From positions 45,453 through 109,452 of the forward strand of contig NZ_AUFL01000018.1 of NCBI RefSeq assembly GCF_000426485.1: a DNA stretch of 64,000 nt, in the 5' to 3' direction. Positions 8,689 through 18,194 of the stretch are shown in pieces. Both the position numbers and the translations under genes were made by a program. Source of the DNA: Indolivaga capnocytophagoides DSM 22835 (lineage in GTDB: Bacteria > Bacteroidota > Bacteroidia > Bacteroidales > Dysgonomonadaceae). Under the pieces are notes generated by a model. It was not told the origin of the DNA, ran no database searches, and saw only the letters and a program-made list of their open reading frames with translations. Numbering within the stretch: position 1 is the stretch's first letter; every line of letters begins with the position of its first letter.

Positions 8689-10476
8689 ATGAATAAAATA
8701 CGAAATTTTTGCATCATTGCACATATCGACCATGGTAAAAGTACTCTGGCAGACCGTTTGCTGGAATACACAAAAACAGTGGAAGGAAAAGATCTGCAAG
8801 CACAAGTCCTTGATGACATGGACTTAGAACGTGAACGTGGTATTACGATAAAAAGTCATGCCATACAGATGCAATATCAGCACAATGGAGAAACCTATAT
8901 TCTGAATTTGATAGATACCCCGGGACACGTTGACTTCTCATACGAAGTATCACGTTCCATCGCTGCATGCGAAGGGGCTTTACTTATTGTTGACGCTGCA
9001 CAGGGAATTCAGGCTCAGACTATTTCCAACCTGTACATGGCTATCGATAATGATCTGGAGATTATCCCGATTCTTAATAAGATAGACCTGCCTAGTGCCA
9101 TGCCCGACGAAGTAGAAGACCAGATTATAGAATTGCTCGGCTGTAAACGAGAAGAAATAATACGGGCAAGCGGAAAAACAGGTCAAGGTGTTTTTGATAT
9201 ATTAGGTGCGATTGTAGATCGTGTACCTGCTCCAAAAGGAGATCCTGAGGCTCCGCTGCAAGCGTTGATCTTCGACTCTGTTTTTAATTCATTCCGTGGA
9301 ATTATAGCCTATTTTAAAATTGTAAACGGAAGTATCCGCAAAGGAGACCTCGTTAAGTTTTTTGCAACAGGCAAAGAATATGATGCGGATGAAATAGGCA
9401 TCCTGAAACTAACCATGTCGCCACGAGACGAAGTAACCTGTGGAGATGTAGGCTATATCATTTCAGGTATAAAGACTTCTAAAGAGGTAAAAGTGGGCGA
9501 TACCATCACCCACGTAAAACGCCCTTGTGAAAAAGCTATTGATGGATTCGAGGAAGTCAAACCCATGGTATTTGCCGGAGTATACCCGATAGAAAGTGAA
9601 GACTTTGAAGACCTTCGGGCATCTTTGGAAAAACTTCAATTGAATGATGCATCTCTGACATTCCAGCCAGAATCGTCGGTTGCTCTTGGGTTCGGCTTCC
9701 GCTGTGGTTTCTTAGGATTACTGCATATGGAAATTATACAGGAACGACTTGACCGAGAGTTCAATATGGATGTAATCACCACAGTACCCAACGTATCCTA
9801 TCTGGTATATGATAAAAAGGGTAACATGAAAGAGGTACACAATCCGTCAGGACTTCCCGACCCTACTCTTATCGACTATATTGAAGAACCATATATACGG
9901 GCATCGGTCATTACCAATACAACTTACATAGGGCCGATAATGACTCTTTGCCTCGGAAAACGAGGTATTCTTCTGAAGCAAGAATACATATCGGGCGACC
10001 GTGTAGAAATCACTTACGATATCCCGCTGGGTGAAATCGTGATTGACTTCTATGATAAGCTCAAAAGTATATCGAAAGGATATGCTTCTTTCGATTATCA
10101 TATGCACGATTATCGTGAAGCTAGGCTCGTTAAAATGGATATCCTGTTGAACGGAGAACCGGTGGATGCCTTGTCGACACTTACCCATATAGATAATGCT
10201 GTAAACTTCGGTCGGCGTATGTGTGAGAAGTTAAAAGAACTTATCCCTCGTCAACAGTTCGATATTGCAATACAAGCAGCTATCGGAGCAAAAATCATTG
10301 CCCGTGAAACAATTAAAGCTGTACGTAAAGACGTTACTGCAAAATGTTACGGAGGTGATATCTCGCGTAAACGGAAACTGCTCGAAAAACAAAAAGAGGG
10401 TAAAAAACGAATGAAGCAGGTCGGAAATGTTGAAGTTCCTCAAAAAGCATTCTTAGCTGTACTGAAACTAGACTAA
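8689..10476 (+). CDS. lepA: Translation elongation factor 4 (LepA)
   Basis: Ribosome-associated GTPase that acts on stalled or mistranslocated ribosomes and in 30S biogenesis. G1 [10 protein letters not shown]3 DTPGH and G4 NKIDLP are intact. The C-terminal LepA-specific domain is present ([19 protein letters not shown]). From ATG 8689 the protein is 595 residues and begins [18 protein letters not shown], matching the family start. An in-frame start at 8620 would add 23 residues that cover the palindromic repeat and have no family counterpart, so I reject it. It is followed by its own terminator. Confidence 0.96.
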   Translation: MNKIRNFCIIAHIDHGKSTLADRLLEYTKTVEGKDLQAQVLDDMDLERERGITIKSHAIQMQYQHNGETYILNLIDTPGHVDFSYEVSRSIAACEGALLIVDAAQGIQAQTISNLYMAIDNDLEIIPILNKIDLPSAMPDEVEDQIIELLGCKREEIIRASGKTGQGVFDILGAIVDRVPAPKGDPEAPLQALIFDSVFNSFRGIIAYFKIVNGSIRKGDLVKFFATGKEYDADEIGILKLTMSPRDEVTCGDVGYIISGIKTSKEVKVGDTITHVKRPCEKAIDGFEEVKPMVFAGVYPIESEDFEDLRASLEKLQLNDASLTFQPESSVALGFGFRCGFLGLLHMEIIQERLDREFNMDVITTVPNVSYLVYDKKGNMKEVHNPSGLPDPTLIDYIEEPYIRASVITNTTYIGPIMTLCLGKRGILLKQEYISGDRVEITYDIPLGEIVIDFYDKLKSISKGYASFDYHMHDYREARLVKMDILLNGEPVDALSTLTHIDNAVNFGRRMCEKLKELIPRQQFDIAIQAAIGAKIIARETIKAVRKDVTAKCYGGDISRKRKLLEKQKEGKKRMKQVGNVEVPQKAFLAVLKLD

Positions 10477-10500
10477 GGGGGGGATACTCCAATAACTATG

Positions 10501-10537
10501 CAAAAAAGGCTGCCGGACGGCTATTAAGCCCTTTTTA
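10501..10537 (+). terminator. Terminator after lepA
   Basis: AAAAAAGGCT with AAGCCCTTTTT around a small inner GCCG/CGGC pairing, ending in T's. The stem has one internal mismatch. Confidence 0.6.
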
Positions 10538-10622
10538 GGGCTATCTAGTTTTTTATCTATACTAAAAGTTCAGATCATAAGAAAAGGATACAATTGACAA
10601 AACAGGCCTAAGATATAAATAG

Positions 10623-10628
10623 AGGAGG
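10623..10628 (+). promoter_or_regulatory. Strong Shine-Dalgarno AGGAGG for the flavin reductase
   Basis: Six bases before ATG 10635. Such sites are uncommon in this window. Confidence 0.6.
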
Positions 10629-10634
10629 CACATA

Positions 10635-11144
10635 ATGAATACTCTTAAGGAAATTAGCGTAAAAGATTTAAAATTCACCCCATTCGACCTTAAAAACGAA
10701 TGGATGTTGGTTACAGCCGAGAAAGACGGCAAAGTGAATACTTTAACTGCCAGTTGGGGCGGATTGGGTATCATGTGGAACAAAGAAGTTGCTTTTGTTG
10801 TTATACGTCCCCAACGTTATACGAAAGAATTTATCGACGGAACAGGTTCTTTTTCTCTGACTTTTTTCGATAAATCATTCAAGAAAAAGCTCTCTTATCT
10901 GGGAAATACATCAGGTCGGGACGAAGATAAAATAGCTAAAGCCGAATTAACGATCGTACATGATAATGGTATACCCTATTTTGAGGAAGCGCACACAAGT
11001 ATTTTTGTCAAAAAATTATTTGTGCAACCTATTACAGAAGACTCTTTCCTTGACAAAGGAATAATCGGGCATTGGTATCCTGCAAAAGATTTTCACTATC
11101 TGTATATTGCAGAGATAACCAAAGTTCTGGAAAAAAGCATTTAA
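10635..11144 (+). CDS. Flavin reductase family protein (FMN-binding split barrel)
   Basis: 169 residues. The segment NTLTASWGGLGIMWNKEVAFVV and the later RYTKEFIDGTGSFSL are typical of flavin reductase-like split barrels that bind FMN and are often small NAD(P)H:flavin oxidoreductases. It is cytoplasmic with no signal. The physiological partner is unknown. It lies 72 bases upstream of speA on the same strand with a palindrome between. The start is supported by an AGGAGG at proper spacing. Confidence 0.85.
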   Translation: MNTLKEISVKDLKFTPFDLKNEWMLVTAEKDGKVNTLTASWGGLGIMWNKEVAFVVIRPQRYTKEFIDGTGSFSLTFFDKSFKKKLSYLGNTSGRDEDKIAKAELTIVHDNGIPYFEEAHTSIFVKKLFVQPITEDSFLDKGIIGHWYPAKDFHYLYIAEITKVLEKSI

Positions 11145-11164
11145 TAAAATATTATACAACAAAC

Positions 11165-11178
11165 AGGTCTATGACCTT
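11165..11178. repeat. Interspersed palindrome AGGTCTATGACCTT before speA
   Basis: Family copy with a two-base centre, between the flavin reductase and speA. Confidence 0.65.
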
Positions 11179-11198
11179 ATTTTATTCATTTTAAAAAG

Positions 11199-11204
11199 AG
11201 GAGG
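11199..11204 (+). promoter_or_regulatory. Shine-Dalgarno AGGAGG before speA
   Basis: Twelve bases before ATG 11217. The spacing is slightly long. Confidence 0.5.
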
Positions 11205-11216
11205 CTATTTGCAATA

Positions 11217-13109
11217 ATGAGAAAATGGCGTATTGAAGATTCGGAAGAATTATACAACATCACTAGTTGGGGTGTTAATTATTTTTCAATCAATGACAAA
11301 GGTAATGTCATCGTTACCCCACGTAAAGATGGTGTAGCAGTTGATCTTAAAGAATTAATAGACGAGTTGCAGTTAAGAGACGTGGCAGCCCCTGTATTAG
11401 TTCGTTTTCCGGATATTTTGGATAATCGTATCGAAAAGATTTCGACGTGCTTTCAGAAAGCATCGAAAGAATACGGTTATCAGGCTCAAAACCATATAAT
11501 TTACCCCATCAAGGTAAATCAGATGCGCCCCGTCGTGGAAGAATTGGTCAGTCACGGCAAAAAATTCAATATCGGACTCGAAGCAGGTTCTAAACCTGAA
11601 CTTCATGCTGTTATTGCAATTAATACCGACCCCGATTCGCTTATCATCTGCAATGGCTACAAAGATGAAAGCTATATCGAGCTGGCTTTGCTTGCACAGA
11701 AAATGGGCAAACGTATTTTCATCGTTGTAGAAAAACTTAACGAGTTATCTCTGATTACTAAAATAGCTAAACGCCTGAAAATTGCTCCTAACATTGGTAT
11801 ACGTATCAAACTGGCAAGCAGTGGTAGCGGTAAATGGGAAGAATCAGGAGGAGACGGCAGTAAGTTCGGATTAAATTCCAGTGAACTGTTAGAAGCTCTG
11901 GCTTTTCTCGAAAAAAACAATATGCAGTCGGCTTTACGTCTGATTCACTTCCATATAGGTAGTCAAATAACAAAAATACGCCGTATTAAAACAGCTCTAC
12001 GGGAAGCTTCTCAGTTTTATGTACAATTACACTCGTTAGGCTTTAATGTTGAATTCGTTGACATTGGCGGAGGATTGGGTATAGATTATGACGGAACTCG
12101 TTCTTCTCATAGCGAAAGCAGCGTAAACTACAGTATACAGGAGTATGTAAATGACTCTATATCGACCATTGTAGATGCAGCCGATAAAAATAATCTGCCT
12201 CATCCTAATATTATCACAGAATCAGGACGATCGCTAACAGCACATCATTCTATTCTTGTTTTTGAAGTATTGGAAACCGCAGGCTTACCGGAATGGGACG
12301 AGAGCCAAGAGGTAACGGAAGAAGACCACGAATTGGTACGTGAATTGTATCAGATATGGGACGATCTCAACCAGAGGAGTATGCTCGAAGCATGGCACGA
12401 CTCACAACAGATAAGAGAAGAAGCCTTAGATTTGTTCAGCTTAGGAATGGTAAATCTGAAAACCCGTGCACAAGTAGAGCGACTATACTTCTCTATCGCA
12501 CGCGAGGTTTGCTTTATGGCAGGACGGATGAAACACGCTCCGGAAGAACTGAAACAATTGTCAAAGCTTTTACCTGATAAGTACTTCTGTAATTTTTCGC
12601 TATTTCAGTCTTTGCCTGACTCTTGGGCTATTGACCAGATATTTCCGATTATACCGATACATCGTCTGGGTGAAAAGCCAGATAAGATGGCTACATTACA
12701 AGATGTAACATGCGACTCGGATGGAAAGATAGATAATTTTATCCCTACAGGAAATCAATCAGACTATTTGCCGGTACATGCTGTAAAGAAAAATGAACCT
12801 TATTATTTGGGTGTTTTCTTAGTAGGAGCTTATCAGGAGATTTTAGGCGATTTACACAACTTATTCGGAGATACCAATGCTGTCCACGTATCAGTTGACG
12901 AATCGGGCTATAAAATAGAGCAAATGATAGATGGAGAAACTGTAGCCGAAGTATTGGATTATGCTCAGTATAATGCCAAGAAACTGGTTCGTACTGTCGA
13001 AACTTGGGTTACCAGCTGTGTGAAACAAGGTTCTATTACTGTTGAAGAAGGTAAAGAATTTTTATCCAACTACCGTTCAGGCTTGTATGGATATACTTAT
13101 CTGGAATAA
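11217..13109 (+). CDS. speA: Biosynthetic arginine decarboxylase
   Basis: PLP enzyme (fold III) that turns arginine into agmatine for polyamine synthesis. The 630-residue length is typical of SpeA. The PLP lysine is K99 in YPIKVNQMRPVV. The glycine-rich phosphate loop DIGGGLGIDYDG is near residue 285, and the HFHIGSQ barrel motif lies at about 243-250. No agmatine-processing gene is adjacent in this window. It ends in a strong bidirectional terminator shared with the convergent MBL gene. Confidence 0.95.
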   Translation: MRKWRIEDSEELYNITSWGVNYFSINDKGNVIVTPRKDGVAVDLKELIDELQLRDVAAPVLVRFPDILDNRIEKISTCFQKASKEYGYQAQNHIIYPIKVNQMRPVVEELVSHGKKFNIGLEAGSKPELHAVIAINTDPDSLIICNGYKDESYIELALLAQKMGKRIFIVVEKLNELSLITKIAKRLKIAPNIGIRIKLASSGSGKWEESGGDGSKFGLNSSELLEALAFLEKNNMQSALRLIHFHIGSQITKIRRIKTALREASQFYVQLHSLGFNVEFVDIGGGLGIDYDGTRSSHSESSVNYSIQEYVNDSISTIVDAADKNNLPHPNIITESGRSLTAHHSILVFEVLETAGLPEWDESQEVTEEDHELVRELYQIWDDLNQRSMLEAWHDSQQIREEALDLFSLGMVNLKTRAQVERLYFSIAREVCFMAGRMKHAPEELKQLSKLLPDKYFCNFSLFQSLPDSWAIDQIFPIIPIHRLGEKPDKMATLQDVTCDSDGKIDNFIPTGNQSDYLPVHAVKKNEPYYLGVFLVGAYQEILGDLHNLFGDTNAVHVSVDESGYKIEQMIDGETVAEVLDYAQYNAKKLVRTVETWVTSCVKQGSITVEEGKEFLSNYRSGLYGYTYLE

Positions 13110-13119
13110 AATACACTAT

Positions 13120-13154
13120 AAAAAAAGGAAAGTTGTAATAAACTTTCCTTTTTT
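13120..13154. terminator. Bidirectional terminator between speA and the MBL gene
   Basis: AAAAAAGGAAAGTT pairs with AACTTTCCTTTTTT around a six-base loop. Runs of A and T serve both strands. Confidence 0.9.
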
Positions 13155-13915
13155 CATTCTTCTACCTCTATCTCTAAACCATCATACGCTATAGATACTC
13201 CTGTGGGCATTTTTTTCTCCATATCGGCATGCAATCCAAAATGATGGCTCATATGGATAAAATAAGTCTGTCTTGCCCCTATCTGCTCTGCTAAAACTAA
13301 TGCCTGAGCCACATTCTGATGAGATAAGTGTTCTTCGATCCGCAAGGCATTAATGATTAAAACATCCAGATCTTTCAATTTAGAGAGCTCTTCATCAGGT
13401 AATGTTTTCAGATCTGTAAGATAAGCCATGCGACCGATCCTATATCCGAAAATAGGCAATTTGGAATGCATCACCCGGATAGGAGTAATCTCAATATTTC
13501 CCAGAAAGAAGGGCTTGTTCTGAATTCTATTCAATATAAGACTGGGAATACCCGGATATTTAAACTCCGTAAAACAATAGGGAATCCGCCTCATTATGGC
13601 ATCTGCAACGTAATCTTCCGCATAAATTTCGATATCCCCAAAACGGCAAAAAGGACGAAGATCATCTATTCCTCCAACATGGTCATAATGCTCGTGGGTA
13701 AGCAAGACACCCTCTATCGGCTCGTAAGCCGTTTGCAACATCTGGTATCTGAAATCGGGACCGCAATCAATAAGAATATTCTTCCCATGTGTACGCACTA
13801 TAGCTGATGCACGTAGCCGCTGATCCCGTTTATCCCTTGACATACAAACCTGACACCGACATCCAACTTCGGGGACTCCTGTTGAAGTGCCTGTTCCTAA
13901 AAATCGAATCTGCAT
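13154..13915 (-). CDS. MBL-fold metallohydrolase, PhnP-like
   Basis: 253 residues of the metallo-beta-lactamase fold. The metal motif THEHYDH is at residues 73-79 (H74, H76, D78, H79). Cysteines in GCRCQVC (C19, C21, C24) match the extra structural zinc site of PhnP-type phosphodiesterases. Members hydrolyse cyclic phosphodiesters or similar bonds. No phosphonate genes are nearby, so the substrate is open. It is cytoplasmic and downstream of a SPOR lipoprotein gene on the same strand, from which a terminator separates it. Confidence 0.88.
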   Translation of the reverse strand: MQIRFLGTGTSTGVPEVGCRCQVCMSRDKRDQRLRASAIVRTHGKNILIDCGPDFRYQMLQTAYEPIEGVLLTHEHYDHVGGIDDLRPFCRFGDIEIYAEDYVADAIMRRIPYCFTEFKYPGIPSLILNRIQNKPFFLGNIEITPIRVMHSKLPIFGYRIGRMAYLTDLKTLPDEELSKLKDLDVLIINALRIEEHLSHQNVAQALVLAEQIGARQTYFIHMSHHFGLHADMEKKMPTGVSIAYDGLEIEVEE

Positions 13916-13925
13916 AATATTAATT

Positions 13926-13966
13926 TCAAAACAAAATGGCTACCTCGTATTTCAGAAATAGCCATT
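13926..13966 (-). terminator. Terminator after the SPOR lipoprotein gene
   Basis: On the minus strand AATGGCTA pairs with TAGCCATT and is followed by TTTTGTTTT. Confidence 0.7.
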
Positions 13967-13987
13967 CGTTTATTCATATATAAGCTC

Positions 13988-14521
13988 TTAGTATTGTCTT
14001 TGAAGAATCCAAAGGTCTTCAAATGGTATACCGTAAGTTTTTCTCAAAAAATCACTTGACCCTTTGGCTAGATATTTTTCACGAATCGCATTACGACTAT
14101 TTACAGCAGACGCTTTATCGTCATAGCTGGCAATAATCACACGATACATGCCTTGTTCATTCTGAGCCAGGATTATATTATATCCTTCCTGCTCCATTCT
14201 GGCTTTCAATGCATCCGCATTTGGCTTAACACTAAGAGATGCTATTACAACACTGTAAGCTCTCAAACCTGCTGCATCAGAATCGTAAACAGGTGTAATC
14301 TTTTCTGTTCTAACCGCTTCATTTGCCGCATCCGAATTATATGCTGGATATGCTGGTTTAGAAGGCTGAGCAGCAGCAGAGTTGCTGGCAGCTTTATTTT
14401 CATCCAATTCTCTTTCTTTAGCTGACTCGTATATAGATTTATAAGCACTTTGTTTTGGCTTACAAGAACCGAAAGCAACCAACAAAGACAGCATCAAACC
14501 GAATCCTAGTAGTTTATTCAT
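13988..14521 (-). CDS. SPOR domain lipoprotein
   Basis: 177 residues. The signal peptide ends in a lipobox (LVAFGSC, lipidated Cys20), followed by a low-complexity Ala/Pro/Ser/Asn linker to about residue 95. The C-terminal 80 residues form a SPOR domain (YSVVIASLSVKPNADALK... YRVIIASYDDKASA), which binds denuded peptidoglycan, usually at the division septum or cell poles. A role in division or envelope anchoring is inference from the family. Confidence 0.85.
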   Translation of the reverse strand: MNKLLGFGLMLSLLVAFGSCKPKQSAYKSIYESAKERELDENKAASNSAAAQPSKPAYPAYNSDAANEAVRTEKITPVYDSDAAGLRAYSVVIASLSVKPNADALKARMEQEGYNIILAQNEQGMYRVIIASYDDKASAVNSRNAIREKYLAKGSSDFLRKTYGIPFEDLWILQRQY

Positions 14522-14546
14522 AATTTCACTGTTAATAGTTATTATA

Positions 14547-14554
14547 CAAAGATA
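14547..14554 (-). promoter_or_regulatory. -7 box TATCTTTG for the SPOR lipoprotein
   Basis: Minus-strand TATCTTTG, 26 bases before the start codon. No good -33 box is seen. Confidence 0.45.
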
Positions 14555-14700
14555 ATGATTTAGTTTAATTGAAATAACAGACGAATCCTAAAAATAGTTT
14601 AAACCTATTCTACTAATATTTATTAAACAGCAATAAGTATTTAATACCATATTTTAAAAGACAACTAACTTTTGCTGCTATGCTTAGATGGAAAACAAAT

Positions 14701-14714
14701 AGGTCTGAGACCTT
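14701..14714. repeat. Interspersed palindrome AGGTCTGAGACCTT
   Basis: Perfect core, located just beyond the 3' end of the lipocalin-like gene (minus strand). Confidence 0.8.
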
Positions 14715-14756
14715 AAAATAACCAATAAAAGATAAATTTTGATACCTTTTTCAGTC

Positions 14757-15176
14757 TCAATATTTTCCCAGATAATAGATATTTCCCTGATGTTCGAGTT
14801 CCAATACCGAAGCACTATGCTTCCGCACAGTAAATGTACGGGTAAGTCCTTCCCAATCGAGAGACTCTTCATCATCTTTAGGCTCAAATGAGTCACGGCT
14901 TATTTCTATGTCCAGTTTATTGCCCGACTGCGAATAATTACCATAACAAGAAAACGTCTGAGTTTCCGTTTTTAGCTTTAGATATCTGAAAACATTCTTC
15001 TTGAAAGAATAGAAAATCGTATCCACGTCAGTACGTCTTCCATCCGGAGTTTCGATCTGACGCAATCTCCATTGTCCTTCTATTCCACTTTCCTTATAGT
15101 CATCGCCACAAGAAGAAACGGTAAAAAGAAATGACAATAAAAGAACAAACACCCCTAATACTTTCAATATTTTCAT
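14757..15176 (-). CDS. Lipocalin-like lipoprotein (possibly DUF4847)
   Basis: 139 residues with a signal peptide and lipobox (LFTVSSC, lipidated Cys23) followed by GDD. The mature part starts GIEGQWRLRQIETPDG, the usual opening of small Bacteroidetes lipocalin-like domains, and has the alternating strand pattern of a calycin barrel. The exact family is not certain. The gene starts only seven bases after the serS stop, so it is probably co-transcribed with serS, although a functional link is not evident. Confidence 0.72.
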   Translation of the reverse strand: MKILKVLGVFVLLLSFLFTVSSCGDDYKESGIEGQWRLRQIETPDGRRTDVDTIFYSFKKNVFRYLKLKTETQTFSCYGNYSQSGNKLDIEISRDSFEPKDDEESLDWEGLTRTFTVRKHSASVLELEHQGNIYYLGKY

Positions 15177-15183
15177 TCTCAGA

Positions 15184-16455
15184 TCAATCTATTATTTCGA
15201 AACCCGTATAAGGCACTAAAGCCTTTGGAATATGAATACCATCGGGCTTTTGATTATTTTCCAATAAAGCGGCAACAATACGGGGCAATGCCAAGGCACT
15301 ACCATTAAGAGTGTGCACAAGTTGTGTTTTTTTGTCAGATGTACGATAACGGCATTTCAGTCTGTTTGCCTGATAGCTTTCAAAATTAGAAACAGAACTT
15401 ACTTCGAGCCATCTTTTCTGAGCTGCCGAATATACTTCAAAATCATATGTAAGGGCAGACGTGAAACTCATATCACCTCCACACAAACGAAGTATACGCC
15501 AAGGCAGTTCCAACTCTGTAACCAATGATTCAACATGAGCGATCATCTCTTTCAATGATTCGTATGAATGCTCAGGTGTATCAATCCTTACAATTTCGAC
15601 CTTGTCGAACTGATGCAGACGGTTAAGCCCCCTTACATCTTTTCCATAAGAACCTGCTTCGCGGCGGAAACAAGCCGAATAGGCAGTATTTTTAATAGGA
15701 AGCTCTTTTTCTTCCAAAATAGTATCCCTGTAAATATTGGTAACCGGAACCTCAGCTGTAGGAATCAAGTAAAGATCGTCTGCTGTAGCATGATACATCT
15801 GACCTTCTTTATCGGGCAGCTGTCCTGTACCATAACCCGATGCAGCATTCACTACATATGGAGGCTGCACTTCAAGATATCCGGCATCACGTGCTTTATC
15901 TAAGAAAAAATTGATCAGGGCACGTTGCAACCGGGCTCCTTTTCCTTTATATACAGGAAATCCGGCACCGGAAATCTTAACGCCCAATTCAAAGTCAATC
16001 AAATCATACTTTTTAGCCAAGTCCCAGTGAGGCAAAGCGTCTTCACTCAAACCGGGAGCCTCTCCTCCGGTCTTCACCTCTATATTGTCTTCCGCAGCAC
16101 GCCCTTCGGGTACGATATCTGCAGGAAGATTAGGCATCAATACCAACATTTCCTGTAATTCGCGCTCCGAATCTTTTAGCGTACCTTCCAACATCTGAAT
16201 ACGGACTTTCACTTCCTGAACAAATAAACGCTGGCTTTCGGCTTCCTCTTTTTTGCCGTCTTTCATTAATGCGCCAATACTTTTAGACTTCGAGTTAACT
16301 TCCGACAACAGACCGTCTAATTCCGACTGGGTTTCTTTACGTCTTTTATCTTCATCCAAAACTTTGTAAACTAACTCTTTTGCATCAAAATGCTTTTTGG
16401 CCAGTTTCAGAATAACCTCTTCAGGGTTATCATTAATTGTCTTCAGTGTTAACAT
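15184..16455 (-). CDS. serS: Seryl-tRNA synthetase
   Basis: Class II aminoacyl-tRNA synthetase that charges tRNA-Ser. The N-terminal 110 residues form the two-helix coiled-coil arm (SELDGLLSEVNSKSKSIGAL onward). Motif 2 is FRREAGSYG and motif 3 is GSALALPRIVAALLENNQ. The length of 423 is normal. It heads a two-gene unit with the lipocalin-like lipoprotein. Confidence 0.97.
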   Translation of the reverse strand: MLTLKTINDNPEEVILKLAKKHFDAKELVYKVLDEDKRRKETQSELDGLLSEVNSKSKSIGALMKDGKKEEAESQRLFVQEVKVRIQMLEGTLKDSERELQEMLVLMPNLPADIVPEGRAAEDNIEVKTGGEAPGLSEDALPHWDLAKKYDLIDFELGVKISGAGFPVYKGKGARLQRALINFFLDKARDAGYLEVQPPYVVNAASGYGTGQLPDKEGQMYHATADDLYLIPTAEVPVTNIYRDTILEEKELPIKNTAYSACFRREAGSYGKDVRGLNRLHQFDKVEIVRIDTPEHSYESLKEMIAHVESLVTELELPWRILRLCGGDMSFTSALTYDFEVYSAAQKRWLEVSSVSNFESYQANRLKCRYRTSDKKTQLVHTLNGSALALPRIVAALLENNQKPDGIHIPKALVPYTGFEIID

Positions 16456-16469
16456 CTTTTCTATAAATT

Positions 16470-16483
16470 AAGGTCTCAGACCT
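16470..16483. repeat. Interspersed palindrome AAGGTCTCAGACCT
   Basis: Fifteen bases before the serS start on the minus strand. Confidence 0.8.
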
Positions 16484-16540
16484 ACTTATTGGTTTTATCA
16501 ACATTATGCACCATTCTGTATATAGTGCTTCTTTACTCCA

Positions 16541-16548
16541 CAAAGGTA
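16541..16548 (-). promoter_or_regulatory. -7 box TACCTTTG for serS
   Basis: Minus-strand TAnnTTTG match about 85 bases before the serS start. Confidence 0.5.
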
Positions 16549-16714
16549 TAAATATTTTAAATCTTTTTTTGATGTATTCTCAGAATAAGTACAAGAATCA
16601 GCATATAAAGATATATTTCAATTAACACGTTCATTAATAGAACAGCAAGAGGCTACACCCCACTCTATCCCCCCTGTGTCTCACATTTCTTTTTTCCAAA
16701 TTGTTTTTCAACTA

Positions 16715-16910
16715 CTTAACATAAAAAGGTAACAAAAGTCACACGCTTTGTCTTCACTTTGGGAATGATACTTTTACCCCTCTGGCCACTAAAGGGGATT
16801 TAGCAGACACAAGAAAAAACCTCTTCAGGGGTTTGAGGTCATTCTTCAAAAAGGTTACAAAGGTTTCACCGAAATCACACTTTTTCTTTTGTTACTTTTT
16901 CTTTTAAGAT
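16715..16910. repeat. Intergenic element with GGTAACAAAAGT / GGTTACAAAGGT ends, copy 1
   Basis: AAAGGTAACAAAAGT begins the unit. Hairpin-forming runs (ACCCC...GGGGAT and CCTC...GAGG) fill the middle, then ACAAGA-type sequence and AAAAGGTTACAAAGGTTTCAC. Same layout as the copy at 42590-42790. Confidence 0.6.
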
Positions 16911-17143
16911 TCGAATTATACACATCTGCAAGACTCGATATAAGAACTTTATGTATAGATAAATTTATTTTGAGTTTTTTTCAGAATATATATTTATTGC
17001 TTCCATCTGATATAAGCTACTTTTTTCTTACTTTTACAGGCTTTAATTTTACCGGACTATGTACATCCGGCTCTTTTCATTTTTAAATCAGTATAAGACA
17101 AACACTTGCTCTGATTGTCTTTAAAAACATATAAACTTTTGGG

Positions 17144-18172
17144 ATGCGGATACTTATATATTTAGTTCTTTTTTTCACTTCTTGTGTCGCATATGCGCAA
17201 CCGTCTTCGGACAAATTAATCCGCAAAGGGGTCAGTTTACATGACAGAGGCAGATACAACGATGCCATCAGTTATTATCAACAAGCATTAAAAGCAAATC
17301 CGTCCTCGATGTCCGCCACATACGAAATGTCTCTTTCGTACCTGATGCTTAAAGATTACGACAATGCCCTAAAATATAGCACCAAAGTTATTAACGGTAA
17401 TTTTAAACCCCTGCTGATAGATGCATATTGTGTAAAAAGTTCGGCTCTCTCCGAAATGAATAAACAGGATCAGGCAATCAAACTATTGAATGAAGCTCTT
17501 GAAAGATGTGGAGATGAATACCTTCTTCATTATAATTTAGGACTAAGTTATTTTAAAGCAAAAAATCTGAAACTTTCGATATTCCATTTACAGAAAGCAA
17601 TAGAAATAGACACAACCCACCCGAGTGCATTTTTATTATATGCGTACGTCCTCAGCGATTCAGAAAGATGGGTGCAAAGTTTTCTTGCATTCCATTTTTT
17701 CCTGCTATTGGAACCAAACACCGACCGATCAAAAGATGCTTTTGGCGAAATGTATGACATTATCTCTCAGAAGATCCCCAACGGATCTACTCTGCTCACA
17801 CCCGAAGACGGAATAGATCGCCAGAAATTATATGACCAATTACGGAATATACAACCAAAGGTAGATGATCAACGTTTCCAATATGCTTTTTACGAACAAG
17901 CATCACGTCAAATATTTTTCACTTTGGGACAAATGCAGGACGACTCACGCAAAGGTCTTCTTTGGGACTTTTTCGTTCCCATCTATTCCGAAATATTAGA
18001 ATCAGGATATTTCGATACCTATTGCCGTTATGTGAGCGTCTCCTATTTTCCGGTTTCACTCGAATGGTGGAACAACAATACAACCAAAGTAGACGGATTT
18101 ATATCGTGGTTCGAAGACGGACAAGGCTCAACTGCGGATGACGATGACTTCGGTGATGATTCGGATTTATAA
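17144..18172 (+). CDS. TPR repeat protein, exported
   Basis: 342 residues. A short signal peptide (MRILIYLVLFFTSCVAYAQ) is followed by about five tetratricopeptide repeats to residue 180, e.g. GRYNDAISYYQQALKANPSS and KNLKLSIFHLQKAIEIDTTH. The remainder is an all-alpha region of no clear family ending in a very acidic tail (DDDDFGDDSDL). TPRs act as protein-binding scaffolds. It sits 22 bases upstream of an ECF-type sigma factor, so co-transcription is likely. Confidence 0.8.
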   Translation: MRILIYLVLFFTSCVAYAQPSSDKLIRKGVSLHDRGRYNDAISYYQQALKANPSSMSATYEMSLSYLMLKDYDNALKYSTKVINGNFKPLLIDAYCVKSSALSEMNKQDQAIKLLNEALERCGDEYLLHYNLGLSYFKAKNLKLSIFHLQKAIEIDTTHPSAFLLYAYVLSDSERWVQSFLAFHFFLLLEPNTDRSKDAFGEMYDIISQKIPNGSTLLTPEDGIDRQKLYDQLRNIQPKVDDQRFQYAFYEQASRQIFFTLGQMQDDSRKGLLWDFFVPIYSEILESGYFDTYCRYVSVSYFPVSLEWWNNNTTKVDGFISWFEDGQGSTADDDDFGDDSDL

Positions 18173-18194
18173 ATTCTTTTTATAAATTTACGGA

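Larger units (their letters stand above)
16456..17143. other. 688-base divergent intergenic region, serS / TPR gene
   Basis: Holds a palindrome (16470), the serS -7 box (16541) and one copy of the larger GGTAACAAAAGT/GGTTACAAAGGT element (16715-16910). Short open frames in it look like chance. Confidence 0.6.

Noticed and set aside
16889..17086. 65-codon frame in the serS/TPR gap
   Set aside because: Phe/Leu-rich translation of AT-rich DNA with no start signal.
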